DNA of 33,623 nucleotides from Ga0077527 sp964606765 (GCA_964606765.1 CAZSIR010000012.1:1-33623); one strand, 5' to 3'; shown: positions 22,939-31,596, counted from the first letter of the stretch. Numbers and translations are program-made. Notes: generated by a model from the sequence alone, not told the origin.

Positions 22939-24378
22939 ATGGCAGCTGTCACCAACCGGCGTCCCGCGCCGGACAAGGTCATCGTTGATCTCGCCAACTA
23001 TGTGCATGATTACCGGCCGGCCAGCAAACTGGCATTCGAAACCGCGCGACTGACTTTGATCGACAGTCTGGCCTGTGCATTCGAGGCGCTGGCTTACCCG
23101 GATTGCACGAAACTGCTCGGTCCGCTGGTGCCGGGCACCGTGGTGCCCAACGGCGCGCGTGTGCCGGGCACTGCTTACGTGCTGGATCCGGTGACCGCCG
23201 CATTCAACGCCGGCACGCTGATCCGCTGGCTGGATTTCAACGACGCGTTCTATGGCCGTACGGTGATCCATCCGTCGGACAACATCGGCGCCATCCTGAT
23301 GACCGCCGACTGGCTGTCGCGTACGCGTCAGGTGGCGGGCAAAAAACCGCTGACCATGCGTGATGTGCTGTCGGCCATCATCAAGGCCTACGAAGTGCAG
23401 GGCGGGCTGGCGCTGGAAAACGGCTTCACTGCGGCAGGCCTCGACCACACCATCCTGGTCAAGATCGCTTCCACAGCCGCGGTGTCGCAACTGATCGGCT
23501 GCACGCGGGATGAAATCATCAACGCGCTGTCGAATGCCTGGATCGACGGTCATGCGCTGGCGACCTACCGGCGCAAGCCGAATACCGGCGCGCGAAAATC
23601 GTGGGCGGCCGGCGACGCCTCGGCACGCGCAGTATGGCTGTCGCTGATGGCGAAAAAGGGCGAGATGGGTTATCCCTCGGCGCTGACCGCACCGAAGTGG
23701 GGTTTTTACGACGTGCTGTTCAAGGGCAAGCCCTTCAAATTCCAGCGTCCGCTCGGCAGCTATGTCATCGAGAACACGCTGTTCAAGATTCCCTACCCGA
23801 CGGCTTTCCACGGCCAGACCGGCGTTGAAGCGGCGATCAAGCTGCATCCGCTGGTCAAAGACCGTCTCGATGACATCAAGCACATCGAGGCGCGCGGCCA
23901 CAATTCGACGATGGTGATTCTTGACAAGACCGGACCGCTGGCGAATTTCGCCGACCGCGACCACTGCATGCAGTACATGATGGCGATCGGCTTGATTTTC
24001 GGCGACATGACGGCCAAGCATTACGAGGACGAGATTGCCGCAGACCCGCGCATCGACAGACTGCGCGCGAAAATCAGGCTCACCGAATACGAGCGCTACG
24101 AGCGGGAATATCACGATCCGTCCAAGCGCACCAATGCCAATTCGATCCAGGTGTTTTTCAAGGACGGCAGCAAAACCCCGCTGTCCGAAGTGAACTATCC
24201 GCTGGGGCATCGCAAGCGGCGCAAGGAAGGCATACCTGCGGTGATGAAGAAGTTTGGCGAAAATACGGCAATGGTCTTTGCCGCGAAACAGAAGGCCGCG
24301 ATCACCGCGGCCTGCATGGACCAGAAAAAACTGGAAGCGATGGCGGTCAACGAGTTTGTCGACCTGCTGGTGCGCTGA
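22939..24378 (+). CDS. prpD: MmgE/PrpD family, 2-methylcitrate dehydratase-like
   Basis: This 479-residue cytoplasmic protein is clearly of the PrpD type rather than a remote MmgE member. It has ARVPGTAYVLDPVTAAFNAG, then IRWLDFND, HPSDNIGAILMTADWLSR, NTGARKSWAAGDA, GEMGYPSALTAPKWGFYD and DRDHCMQYM, spread as in 2-methylcitrate dehydratase. PrpD dehydrates 2-methylcitrate to 2-methyl-cis-aconitate in propionate breakdown without an iron-sulfur cluster. No prpB, prpC or acnD lies nearby, so it may act on a related hydroxy-tricarboxylate delivered by Bug 3. The ribosome site is poor (AGG). Its stop overlaps the ridA-like start (TGATG). Confidence 0.88.
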   Translation: MAAVTNRRPAPDKVIVDLANYVHDYRPASKLAFETARLTLIDSLACAFEALAYPDCTKLLGPLVPGTVVPNGARVPGTAYVLDPVTAAFNAGTLIRWLDFNDAFYGRTVIHPSDNIGAILMTADWLSRTRQVAGKKPLTMRDVLSAIIKAYEVQGGLALENGFTAAGLDHTILVKIASTAAVSQLIGCTRDEIINALSNAWIDGHALATYRRKPNTGARKSWAAGDASARAVWLSLMAKKGEMGYPSALTAPKWGFYDVLFKGKPFKFQRPLGSYVIENTLFKIPYPTAFHGQTGVEAAIKLHPLVKDRLDDIKHIEARGHNSTMVILDKTGPLANFADRDHCMQYMMAIGLIFGDMTAKHYEDEIAADPRIDRLRAKIRLTEYERYEREYHDPSKRTNANSIQVFFKDGSKTPLSEVNYPLGHRKRRKEGIPAVMKKFGENTAMVFAAKQKAAITAACMDQKKLEAMAVNEFVDLLVR

Positions 24379-24851
24379 TGGGCGGGATCGAGGCAAAACT
24401 CGCGGCGATGGGCCGCAGCCTGCCGCAGCCGCGCAAATTTCCCAATCCCAACCGCTGCGGCTGCGTGCGCGTCGGCAGCATGCTGTTTGTGTCGGGCCAT
24501 GGTCCGCACCATCCCGGCATGCAGATCCGCGAGCATGGCAAACTCGGCCAGGACATGACGGTGGAAGAGGGCTACCAGGCGGCGCAGGCGGCCGCGCTGG
24601 CAATCCTCGCCACGGTCAAGGCGGAGTGTGGCGACCTTGACCGCGTGAAGCGCGTGGTCCGGCTGTTTGGCATGGTCAACAGCGCGCCGGACTTTGCCGA
24701 TCATCCCAAGGTCATTGATGGCGCATCCGACCTGATGTATGAATTGTTCGGACCTGAAGCCGGCTGCCATGCGCGCTCGGCGGTCGGCATGGCTGGCCTG
24801 CCGCGCGGGCAGGCGGTGGAAATCAACGGCGAGTTTGAGTTACGCGACTAG
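24378..24851 (+). CDS. RidA/YjgF/UK114-family protein
   Basis: This 157-residue small trimer-forming protein has the conserved C-terminal block HARSAVGMAGLPRGQAVEIN. Arg133 is at the position of the carboxylate-binding Arg105 of RidA. RidA deaminates reactive enamine/imine intermediates; the broader family includes other small ligand-binding or hydrolytic members. The N-terminal part (VGSMLFVSGHGPH) keeps the SG turn of the fold. Translation is probably coupled to prpD by the one-base overlap, which suggests a shared pathway. Strict RidA activity is not proven, since this is a longer and divergent member. Confidence 0.85.
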   Translation: MGGIEAKLAAMGRSLPQPRKFPNPNRCGCVRVGSMLFVSGHGPHHPGMQIREHGKLGQDMTVEEGYQAAQAAALAILATVKAECGDLDRVKRVVRLFGMVNSAPDFADHPKVIDGASDLMYELFGPEAGCHARSAVGMAGLPRGQAVEINGEFELRD

Positions 24852-24863
24852 GTTAGCCGGCGG

Positions 24864-25784
24864 TCAGGACAGCCCGTACATCCTGCGTCCCGGCGTCGGC
24901 AGTTCCGCGCTGAGGATCGCGCCACCTTCCGAATCGACGATGTACAACGTGTGCGGATCCTTCACGCCATAGGCGCAGTTGGTCACCACATCCGAACCCG
25001 GTGAATCGATGCGGTACAGCGGTTCGCCGCGGTGGTTGAAAATCCACACCGCGCCCATGTCCGGGTGCGCGACGGCAAGGCCGTCATCTTCGTCGATCGC
25101 CATGCCGTCGGGACCGCGTCCGCCCGACATCTGGATGAACACGCCCATGCGTGAAACCGTGCCGTCAGGCATCAGCGGCAAACGCCACACGGCGTTGGCT
25201 CGCGTGACGGCGACGAACAGTATGTTCTCCGCCTTGTTCAGCACCAGCCCGTTGGGGCTGGGAATGTTGTCGGCGATGCGTTCCAGCCTGCCCTTGGCGC
25301 GCAGCCGGTAGACACAGCCGGTCGGATTCTGCAGGCCGCTCTGGCCCTGGTCGGTGAAGTAGAGATCGCCGTTTTCTGCGAATACCAGGTCGTTCACACC
25401 CTTGAAGGTTTCCAGGTTGTAGCGGTTGATGAGGGTCTCGATGCGGCCGCGCCGGGTGTCGAGCAGCATCAGGCCGCGCTTGTGGTCGGTGACGAAGGCG
25501 CGGCCGTCCTTATGGAATTTCAGGCCGTTGGGTTCGCCGTCGTATTCCACGACCAGGTCCCAGCTGCCCTTCGGCGAAATGCGGAATATGCGGCCGAAGG
25601 GAATGTCGGTGACGTAGAGATTGCCCTTGCGGTCAAACGAAGGGCCTTCGAGAAAGCAGCCGCCCTGCGGTGCGGGCCTGCCGGCAGCAAGCCGTTCGGC
25701 GGAGACTTTGGTGCGGCGGAATTTTTTCGGCAGTTCGGCAAATACTTCGGCCGTGATGCGCTCGGGCGGTGCGAAGAAGCTCAT
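24864..25784 (-). CDS. SMP-30/gluconolactonase family protein
   Basis: This 306-residue beta-propeller lactonase-like protein starts at ATG 25784 (MSFFAPPERI); a longer TTG start is unlikely. Metal-site landmarks of the family are Glu46 in FLEGPSF, the Asn in SPNGLVL, and the Asp in GPDGMAIDEDDG. Members hydrolyse sugar lactones or related lactones in a Ca or Zn dependent way. No signal peptide is seen, so it is probably cytoplasmic. It converges on the ridA-like gene (12 bp apart) and is divergent from the acyl-CoA ligase across 80 bp, so the two may share control. Confidence 0.9.
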   Translation of the reverse strand: MSFFAPPERITAEVFAELPKKFRRTKVSAERLAAGRPAPQGGCFLEGPSFDRKGNLYVTDIPFGRIFRISPKGSWDLVVEYDGEPNGLKFHKDGRAFVTDHKRGLMLLDTRRGRIETLINRYNLETFKGVNDLVFAENGDLYFTDQGQSGLQNPTGCVYRLRAKGRLERIADNIPSPNGLVLNKAENILFVAVTRANAVWRLPLMPDGTVSRMGVFIQMSGGRGPDGMAIDEDDGLAVAHPDMGAVWIFNHRGEPLYRIDSPGSDVVTNCAYGVKDPHTLYIVDSEGGAILSAELPTPGRRMYGLS

Positions 25785-25864
25785 GTTTTCTCTATTTGGA
25801 CTGGTCAACTGGAAGAGCAGCGATTGTATGACAGAATTCAGGCCTGTCCATCTGCCTCCAAGCC

Positions 25865-27475
25865 ATGAAAAAACCGCTCGAAGTCCTGCGTTTGTATCCC
25901 GAACACGACTACACGCTCAATGGCGCGCTCGCCAGCCGTGCCAGCCGCGATGCCTCGCGCCCGTTCATGCTGTTTCGCGGGCGCAGCTGGTCCTGGGGCG
26001 AGTTCTCCGGGTCAGTCGATGCGACCGCGCGCGCACTGGCGGCGCGCGGCATCCGCAAAGGCGACCGCATGGCGGTGATGGCGCGCAACTGCGACGGCCA
26101 TCTCGTGCTGCTGTTTGCGCTGGCGCGGCTGGGCGCGATCATGGTGCCGGTCAACCCGGAATTCGGCGTGGAAGAGGCGAAATACGTGCTGCATCACGCT
26201 GAAGTCAGCGCGGTGGCCGCGACGCAAGACACGGTGGAAATTGCGCGCCGCGCCGCGGCCGGATTGAAAACACCGGCGTGGTTCCTGATGCTGGATGCGG
26301 CCGGCAGCGATGCACCGGCGCTGCAGGACATCGCCAGATCCGCACCGCAGTCGGCACTGCCACAGGACATCACGGGCGATGCCACCTGCCTGATCGTCTA
26401 CACCTCGGGCACCACCGGTTTCCCCAAGGGGGCGATGCACAGTCAGAAAAGTTTTGTCACCGGTGGTGAGGCCTTTGTGCAACGGGTCTATCTGCAGGAT
26501 GACGACCGCGTGATGATCGTGCTGCCGCTGTTTCACATCAACGCGATGTTCTACTCCGTGGCCGGCACACTGGCGGCGGGCGCGAGCATGGTGATCATCC
26601 CGAAGTTCTCCGCATCGAACTTCTGGCAGACGGCGGTCGACACCGGGGCGACCCAGGTCAACATCATCGAAGCCATCGGCAGCATCCTGCGCAACCGTCC
26701 GCGCAGCGAGTTTCGCCCCGGGCATCGCATTGCCAGGGTCTACGGCGTGCGCGCGAGCATGGATGAGACTTTCAAGAATGATTTCGGGATACCGCACCGC
26801 ATCGGCGGGTACGGCATGACCGAAATTCCCGGCGTCACCTGCAATCCCTTCGAGGGCGTGCAGAAGCTGGGCAGCATGGGGCCGATCGGGCGCCATCCCG
26901 ATCCGGCTAAGCCCTGGGCGCAGTGCCGCGTGGTCGATGACGAAGGCCGTGATGTGCCGGTCGGCGAGCCAGGCGAGCTGTGGGTGAAAACGCCGATCAT
27001 CATGCAGGGTTACTTTCGCGATCCGGAGCAGACCGCGGGCACTTTCCACGAAGGCTGGTTCAAGACCGGCGACCTGGTGAAGCGCGACGAAGACGGTTAT
27101 TTTTATTTCATTTCGCGCAAGCGCGACATCATCCGCCGCCGTGGCGAGAACATCGCCGCCGCCGAACTCGATCGCGTGGTGGGCGAACATCCGGCGGTGG
27201 CGGAGGCGGGCACGATAGCCGTGCCCTCCGAACTGGGTGAGGACGACATTTTTGTGGTCGTCGCGGTCAAGCCCGGAGCAACAGTCACCCCGGCGGAAAT
27301 CGCCGAGTGGTGTCGCACGCGCCTGGCGCCGCAGAAGGTGCCGCGTTATGTTGCGTTCATCGACGAACTGCCGCACACACCCACGCACAAGATCGCCAAG
27401 GCGGTGCTGCGGGCGGATGCGGCCCTGCGGGCGAGCGCCGTGGATCTGCAGTCGGCGTCTTTGCAGAAGTCGTGA
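25865..27475 (+). CDS. AMP-forming acyl-CoA synthetase, CaiC-like
   Basis: This 536-residue ANL-superfamily enzyme activates a carboxylic acid with ATP and CoA. The P-loop YTSGTTGFPKGAMHS is near residues 178-192. GYGMTEIPG holds the A5 motif, GWFKTGDLV the A7, RKRDIIRRRGENI the hinge region, and THKIAKAVLR the C-terminal lysine loop. The pattern resembles crotonobetaine/carnitine CoA ligase (CaiC) more than long-chain FadD, but the substrate is open. It is followed after 57 bp by Bug 4 on the same strand, which suggests import of an acid and its CoA activation. The ribosome site is weak. Confidence 0.92.
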   Translation: MKKPLEVLRLYPEHDYTLNGALASRASRDASRPFMLFRGRSWSWGEFSGSVDATARALAARGIRKGDRMAVMARNCDGHLVLLFALARLGAIMVPVNPEFGVEEAKYVLHHAEVSAVAATQDTVEIARRAAAGLKTPAWFLMLDAAGSDAPALQDIARSAPQSALPQDITGDATCLIVYTSGTTGFPKGAMHSQKSFVTGGEAFVQRVYLQDDDRVMIVLPLFHINAMFYSVAGTLAAGASMVIIPKFSASNFWQTAVDTGATQVNIIEAIGSILRNRPRSEFRPGHRIARVYGVRASMDETFKNDFGIPHRIGGYGMTEIPGVTCNPFEGVQKLGSMGPIGRHPDPAKPWAQCRVVDDEGRDVPVGEPGELWVKTPIIMQGYFRDPEQTAGTFHEGWFKTGDLVKRDEDGYFYFISRKRDIIRRRGENIAAAELDRVVGEHPAVAEAGTIAVPSELGEDDIFVVVAVKPGATVTPAEIAEWCRTRLAPQKVPRYVAFIDELPHTPTHKIAKAVLRADAALRASAVDLQSASLQKS

Positions 27476-27532
27476 CCCGGCTGGCGTGAAGCTTGCTAAG
27501 CTTTCACCAATGACATGACGGGGGGAACTGCG

Positions 27533-28504
27533 ATGCGAATTCCGCTGATATTCACTGCGTTTGCCGTGCTGGCGACTGTTTTTGGTGCGGCCCAGGCCCA
27601 GAACAGGGATTATCCCGCGCGTGCCATTCGCTTCATCGTGCCGTTTCCGCCGGGCGGCGCCACCGATGTGGTGACCCGCATCGTCGCGCAGAAAATGAAT
27701 GACCAGTACAAGCGCCAGGTTGCCGTGGTCGACAACCGCGGCGGCGCCGGCGGCGTGGTCGGGGCTGAAATTGCCGCACGTGCCGCTGCCGACGGTTACA
27801 CGCTGGTCATGGGCACCACCGGCACACACGCCATCAATGCCAGCCTGTATGCCAAGCCATCCTATGATCCGGTCAGGGATTTTGCACCGGTGACCCCGGC
27901 GGCACTGCTGCCGAACATGCTGGTGGCACACCCGTCGATTCCGGTGAGAAATGTGCGGGAACTGATTGCGCTGTCCCGCGCGCGGCCCGGTGACCTGTCC
28001 TATGCCTCATCAGGCAATTTCCTCTACCTGAGCGGCGCACTTTTCACCAGCATGGCCAAAGTGCAGATGCTGCATGTGCCGTTCAAAGGCGGGGCGCAGG
28101 CGATGCCGGCCGTGGTGGCAGGCGAAGTCGGTCTGTCCTTCGCCACCATCGTATCCTCCCTGCCGCTGGTGAATGCCGGCAAGCTGCGCGGCTTGGCGGT
28201 GACAAGCGCCAAACGTTTCCCCAGCGCAAGGGAATTTCCCACCGTCGCCGAATCCGGATTGCCCGGCTATGAGGCGGTGGCCTGGTATGGCGTGTTTGCC
28301 CCCGATGGCACGCCGCGGGACATCATCCAGCAGCTGAATGCAGACATTGTCAAAATCATCAATGCGCCGGACGTCAGGGAGCTGCTGCTGAAGCAGGGCG
28401 CCGAATCCTATGCGACCACTCCGGAGGAATTCGCGAAAGTCGTGCAGCGCGACGTGGAGAAGTGGGCGAAAGTGGTCAAATCGTCCGGCGCCAAGGCGGA
28501 CTGA
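27533..28504 (+). CDS. Bug/TctC-family periplasmic solute-binding protein (4 of 7)
   Basis: The start is ATG 27533 (MRIPLIFTAF) because GGGGGAA lies just upstream; an earlier ATG at 27515 adds only six residues. The 323-residue product has a signal peptide ending GAAQA-Q (residue 22). The mature start YPARAIRFIVPFPPGGATD is the canonical Bug loop 1, with DNRGGAGGVVGAEIA and PFKGGAQAMPAVVAGE following. It probably forms a unit with the acyl-CoA ligase upstream. It converges on Bug 5 with only 15 bp between the stops, so the two receptors lie tail to tail. Confidence 0.93.
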   Translation: MRIPLIFTAFAVLATVFGAAQAQNRDYPARAIRFIVPFPPGGATDVVTRIVAQKMNDQYKRQVAVVDNRGGAGGVVGAEIAARAAADGYTLVMGTTGTHAINASLYAKPSYDPVRDFAPVTPAALLPNMLVAHPSIPVRNVRELIALSRARPGDLSYASSGNFLYLSGALFTSMAKVQMLHVPFKGGAQAMPAVVAGEVGLSFATIVSSLPLVNAGKLRGLAVTSAKRFPSAREFPTVAESGLPGYEAVAWYGVFAPDGTPRDIIQQLNADIVKIINAPDVRELLLKQGAESYATTPEEFAKVVQRDVEKWAKVVKSSGAKAD

Positions 28505-28532
28505 GCATTGCAATGCCGCTCAGTTGATTTTT
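28500..28532 (+). terminator. Hairpin between convergent Bug genes 4 and 5
   Basis: ACTGAGC (28500-28506) pairs with GCTCAGT (28518-28524), followed by TGATTTTT. The 12-bp palindrome GCATTGCAATGC (28505-28516) is nested inside. The stem uses the stop of Bug 4 and the last codons of Bug 5, so the signal overlaps coding sequence. Confidence 0.5.
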
Positions 28533-29497
28533 GCCCCTGAGTCCTGCACAACCTTCGCCCATTTCCTGATTTCCGATTTGATAAAGGCGCCGAACTCTGA
28601 TGGCGAATTGCCGATGATTTCGGTGCCTTCCCCGGTGACGCGTGCCTGCAGCTCCGGTGAGTCGAGTGCACGGACAAAATCCGCATGGAGTTGTTTTACC
28701 AGGGCGGGTGAGGCGCGCACCGGTGCCAGCACGCCGTTCCAGGAACTGGCTTCGTAACCATCGAGACCCGATTCGGCAATGGTCGGCAGGGCCGGCACCG
28801 CCTGTGAGCGCCGGAGGCTGGACACGGCGATGCCGCGGACCTTGCCGCTGCGCAGATGCGGGGCAATGGAAAGAAACCCCGCCATGGAAACCTGGGTCTG
28901 GCCGGCGATCAAATCCACCAGCGACGGACCGGTGCCTTTGTAAGGAACATGCACAATGTCGGCGCCGGTCATGGATTTGAACAGTTCGATGGACAGATGC
29001 ACGCCGCCGCCGGGGCCTGCCGAACCGTAATTCAGCGATCCCGGACGCGCTTTGGCCAGCGCAACGAGTTCTTTCACGGTTTTTACCGGTAACGACGGAT
29101 TGGTGACGAGAACATAGGGTGATGCCGAGAATTGTGTGATCGGCGCAAAATCCCGCACCGGGTCATAGGGCAGCTTTTTGTACATGCTGACATTGGTCGA
29201 CAGGCTGCTGATGGTTCCGACATACAGCGTATAACCATCCGGTGCGGCCTTGGAGGCTGTTTCGGCGGCAATCAGTCCGCCACCGCCGGGACGATTGTCG
29301 ATGACCACCGGTTGCCCCCAGATTTCGCTGATTCTTGCGCTGACAATGCGCGCCATGATGTCTGTTGCGCCCCCTGGAGGATATGGAACGACCAGTCGCA
29401 CGGGTCTTTGCGGAAACCCCGGGGAAGGGGCCGCCAACGCGTGAGTTGCCAGCAGTGCGCAAAAGCATGAAAGGGCATGCAGAGTCCAACGGGTCAT
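28520..29497 (-). CDS. Bug/TctC-family periplasmic solute-binding protein (5 of 7)
   Basis: The start is ATG 29497 (MTRWTLHALS) with a strong GGAGGAG upstream; the longer GTG frame has no such support. The 325-residue product has a signal peptide ending THALA-A (about residue 22). FPQRPVRLVVPYPPGGATD is loop 1, then DNRPGGGGLIAAETA and PYKGTGPSLVDLIAGQ. It lies 23 bp after the N-formylglutamate amidohydrolase-like gene on the same strand, which suggests a two-gene operon of hydrolase and receptor. Confidence 0.93.
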   Translation of the reverse strand: MTRWTLHALSCFCALLATHALAAPSPGFPQRPVRLVVPYPPGGATDIMARIVSARISEIWGQPVVIDNRPGGGGLIAAETASKAAPDGYTLYVGTISSLSTNVSMYKKLPYDPVRDFAPITQFSASPYVLVTNPSLPVKTVKELVALAKARPGSLNYGSAGPGGGVHLSIELFKSMTGADIVHVPYKGTGPSLVDLIAGQTQVSMAGFLSIAPHLRSGKVRGIAVSSLRRSQAVPALPTIAESGLDGYEASSWNGVLAPVRASPALVKQLHADFVRALDSPELQARVTGEGTEIIGNSPSEFGAFIKSEIRKWAKVVQDSGAKIN

Positions 29498-29520
29498 GAA
29501 ATCTCCTCCCGCAGGCCGGT

Positions 29521-30384
29521 TTAATGTTTTGCCGGGCACTGCATGGCGTCAGCGGCGACGATGGAAAGCAGCCGGTCGAGATCGGCTTTCAGTTTGTCGA
29601 ACCCGGCTGTTTTGCGGAAGGTTTTGGCATCCATGAACAGTTTTTTGTTGATTTCGACCTGCACCGAATCAATGCCGCGCGCCGGATCGCCGTGGCGGCC
29701 GATCAGTTCATTGCCGACATAAGGTTCGTTGACCGACACGCTGTAACCAAAGCCTTTTAGCGTTTCCACGATCAGCGTCATCGTTTCGGGCGACGATGTT
29801 TTTCCTTTCAGATCGCTGATGCAGAAGTCGGCGCGCGGTTTGCCGGCATCGGGATGGGTGGGCGCGCCGACAGCCGACATGCAGTGGCAGGAAATCTGCC
29901 GCAACACGCCGAATTTACGGTGCGTTTCATCGACAAGACGTTTCAGCTCGGCGTGATAGGGCCGGTAATAACGCGACAGGCGCTCTTCGATTTCTGCAAC
30001 CGTCAGTTTGCGTTCCTGAAACGGCTCGCCATAACGTGATTTGGTTTTGATCAGTCCCAGCCCCTCCAGCGTGCGGGCCGTCGGTTTGAGTTGCTTCGGC
30101 CATTGCCCGTCAACGATGGCGGGATCCATGTCGGCTTCATTGCGGTTGACGTCGACCCAGGTATTGGGGAAGGTGCAATACAGCAGCGTGCCGCCGGCGG
30201 CCGGGGCGCCGGCCCAGAGGTCTTCCACATACATCGATACATTGTCATGCACGGTCGTGAACGGCAGCGGCGAGCGGTATTCCTTCGGATATTCACGCCC
30301 GCTGCGGGAGACATCTATAATCAGCGGGGCAGGCGCAGCCAGAGGTTCATGACGCAGAAAAAGTCCCGGCTGGGCGTGGATCAC
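29521..30384 (-). CDS. N-formylglutamate amidohydrolase (HutG-like) family protein
   Basis: This 287-residue hydrolase starts at GTG 30384, supported by AGGGGA eight bases upstream. Family landmarks are IIDVSRSGREYP near the N terminus, DVNRNEADMD, SCHCMSAVG with likely metal ligands, and GNELIGRHGDP-x-x-GIDSVQVEINKKLFMD near the end. The family is zinc-dependent and related to carboxypeptidases; N-formylglutamate deformylation belongs to histidine breakdown, but many members have other substrates. No other hut gene is here. It is followed by Bug 5 and divergent from Bug 6 across 73 bp, so both receptors may be linked to its substrate. Confidence 0.88.
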   Translation of the reverse strand: MIHAQPGLFLRHEPLAAPAPLIIDVSRSGREYPKEYRSPLPFTTVHDNVSMYVEDLWAGAPAAGGTLLYCTFPNTWVDVNRNEADMDPAIVDGQWPKQLKPTARTLEGLGLIKTKSRYGEPFQERKLTVAEIEERLSRYYRPYHAELKRLVDETHRKFGVLRQISCHCMSAVGAPTHPDAGKPRADFCISDLKGKTSSPETMTLIVETLKGFGYSVSVNEPYVGNELIGRHGDPARGIDSVQVEINKKLFMDAKTFRKTAGFDKLKADLDRLLSIVAADAMQCPAKH

Positions 30385-30457
30385 GATGGCATCCCCTGAT
30401 TTTTTTGTGGAATGCCCGTTTTATGCAAAGCCCGGGATCTTGTCAACGAGGAGGCAC

Positions 30458-31432
30458 ATGATCAATTCCAGGATTGTTGTTTCTGCACTTGTCTGTGTGT
30501 TTTCCTCCGCCGTGTCGCATGCGGCTGATGCGCTGAACTATCCGGCCAGGCCCATCCGCTTTGTGGTACCGTTCACCCCGGGCGCCATCAATGACTATAT
30601 GGCGCGCACGGTGGGGCAGAAACTGTCCGAGGTCTGGGGGCAGTCCGTCATCGTCGACAACAGGCCCGGTGCAGGCACCATCATCGGCACCGATATCGTC
30701 GCCAAATCGGCGGCTGACGGCTACACGCTGTTGCTGGCTTCGACGGCTCTGGCGATCAATGCGAGCCTGTATCCCAAACTGCCTTTCGATGTGCTGCGCG
30801 ATTTCGCGCCGGTGTCGCGCATCGGTTCGGCGCCCCTGCTGCTGGTCGTGTCGCCGCAATTGCCGGTAAAAAATGTGCGCGAACTGGTCGCATTGGCGAA
30901 GTCAAGACCCGGGCAGATTTCCTACGGATCGACCGGTACCGGCGGCTCGGCCCATCTGATGGGCGAAATGTTCAAATCGATGGCCGGCATTGATGCGATT
31001 CATATTCCGTACAAGGGGCTGGCGCCGGCGCTGGCCGATGTCATTGCAGGGCGGGTCAATTACACCTTCGGGACTTATCTCGCGGTGAGCGGGCATGTCA
31101 AAGCCGGGCGGGTGCGGGCGCTGGCAGTGACGAGCAAAGCGCGTTCCCGGGTGGCTCCGGAGATCCCGGCGATTGCCGAAGCGGGTTATACCGATTACGA
31201 CGCGAGCGCCTGGTGGGGCATCGTGGTGCCTGCGCGCACGCCTCCAGCGGTGGTGGGCAGGCTGGGCGGGGAAGTCGTGCGCATCCTGGAGTCGCCTCAA
31301 GTCAGCGAACAGATGCTGACACAGGGCGTGGAAGTGGCGCCGGCGACGCCGGATCAGTTCAGAAAATACCTGGCCGACGAAATCGGCCGATGGGGCCGGG
31401 CCGTCAAACAATCCGGCGCGAAACCTGAATGA
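30458..31432 (+). CDS. Bug/TctC-family periplasmic solute-binding protein (6 of 7), altered loop 1
   Basis: The start is ATG 30458 (MINSRIVVSA) after GAGGAGG; the frame runs further upstream but without support. The 324-residue product has a signal peptide ending VSHA-A (residue 22). Loop 1 reads PFTPGAIND (residues 38-46), where the other six have a GG-x-[TS]-D pattern, so the second Gly and the Thr/Ser are replaced by Ala and Asn. DNRPGAGTIIGTDIV and PYKGLAPALADVIAGR are normal. The pocket may therefore accept a different ligand. It is divergent from the amidohydrolase-like gene. Confidence 0.92.
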   Translation: MINSRIVVSALVCVFSSAVSHAADALNYPARPIRFVVPFTPGAINDYMARTVGQKLSEVWGQSVIVDNRPGAGTIIGTDIVAKSAADGYTLLLASTALAINASLYPKLPFDVLRDFAPVSRIGSAPLLLVVSPQLPVKNVRELVALAKSRPGQISYGSTGTGGSAHLMGEMFKSMAGIDAIHIPYKGLAPALADVIAGRVNYTFGTYLAVSGHVKAGRVRALAVTSKARSRVAPEIPAIAEAGYTDYDASAWWGIVVPARTPPAVVGRLGGEVVRILESPQVSEQMLTQGVEVAPATPDQFRKYLADEIGRWGRAVKQSGAKPE

Positions 31433-31506
31433 CGATGCGCACACCCGGATTTTCATCAGGATATTGATTTCATTGATATTTATTGCTCCGACCCGCACTG
31501 CGTTTC

Positions 31507-31540
31507 TGCTGAAAGCTTCTGCCCGCACAGGCTTTCAGCA
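31507..31540. repeat. 10-bp inverted repeat in the Bug 6 / Bug 7 spacer
   Basis: TGCTGAAAGC (31507-31516) and GCTTTCAGCA (31531-31540) are perfect inverse copies with a 14-base loop. No T-run follows. It may end the Bug 6 transcript with help from Rho or protect its 3' end. Confidence 0.45.
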
Positions 31541-31567
31541 ATGATGGCCATGACTGGCGCCATCACA

Positions 31568-31596
31568 TTGTCATCGAGCCGTCATGGTTCTGTAAC
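31568..31596 (+). promoter_or_regulatory. Pho-box-like triple heptamer upstream of Bug gene 7
   Basis: TTGTCAT (31568-31574), CCGTCAT (31579-31585) and CTGTAAC (31590-31596) repeat with an exact 11-bp period and 4-bp spacers. This is the layout of PhoB sites (CTGTCAT, 4 bp, CTGTCAT). The array ends 70 bp before the GTG start at 31667. TAACTT at 31607-31612, 10 bp after the array, could serve as a -10. Confidence 0.4.

Noticed and set aside
22918..24603. 561-residue open frame on the minus strand
   Set aside because: It is antisense to prpD, whose family motifs run through the whole plus-strand frame; the minus product has shadow-type composition.
26012..27931. 639-residue open frame on the minus strand
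   Set aside because: It is antisense to the acyl-CoA ligase and the start of Bug 4, is rich in Arg/His/Gly as expected for a GC-rich shadow frame, and has no recognisable motif.
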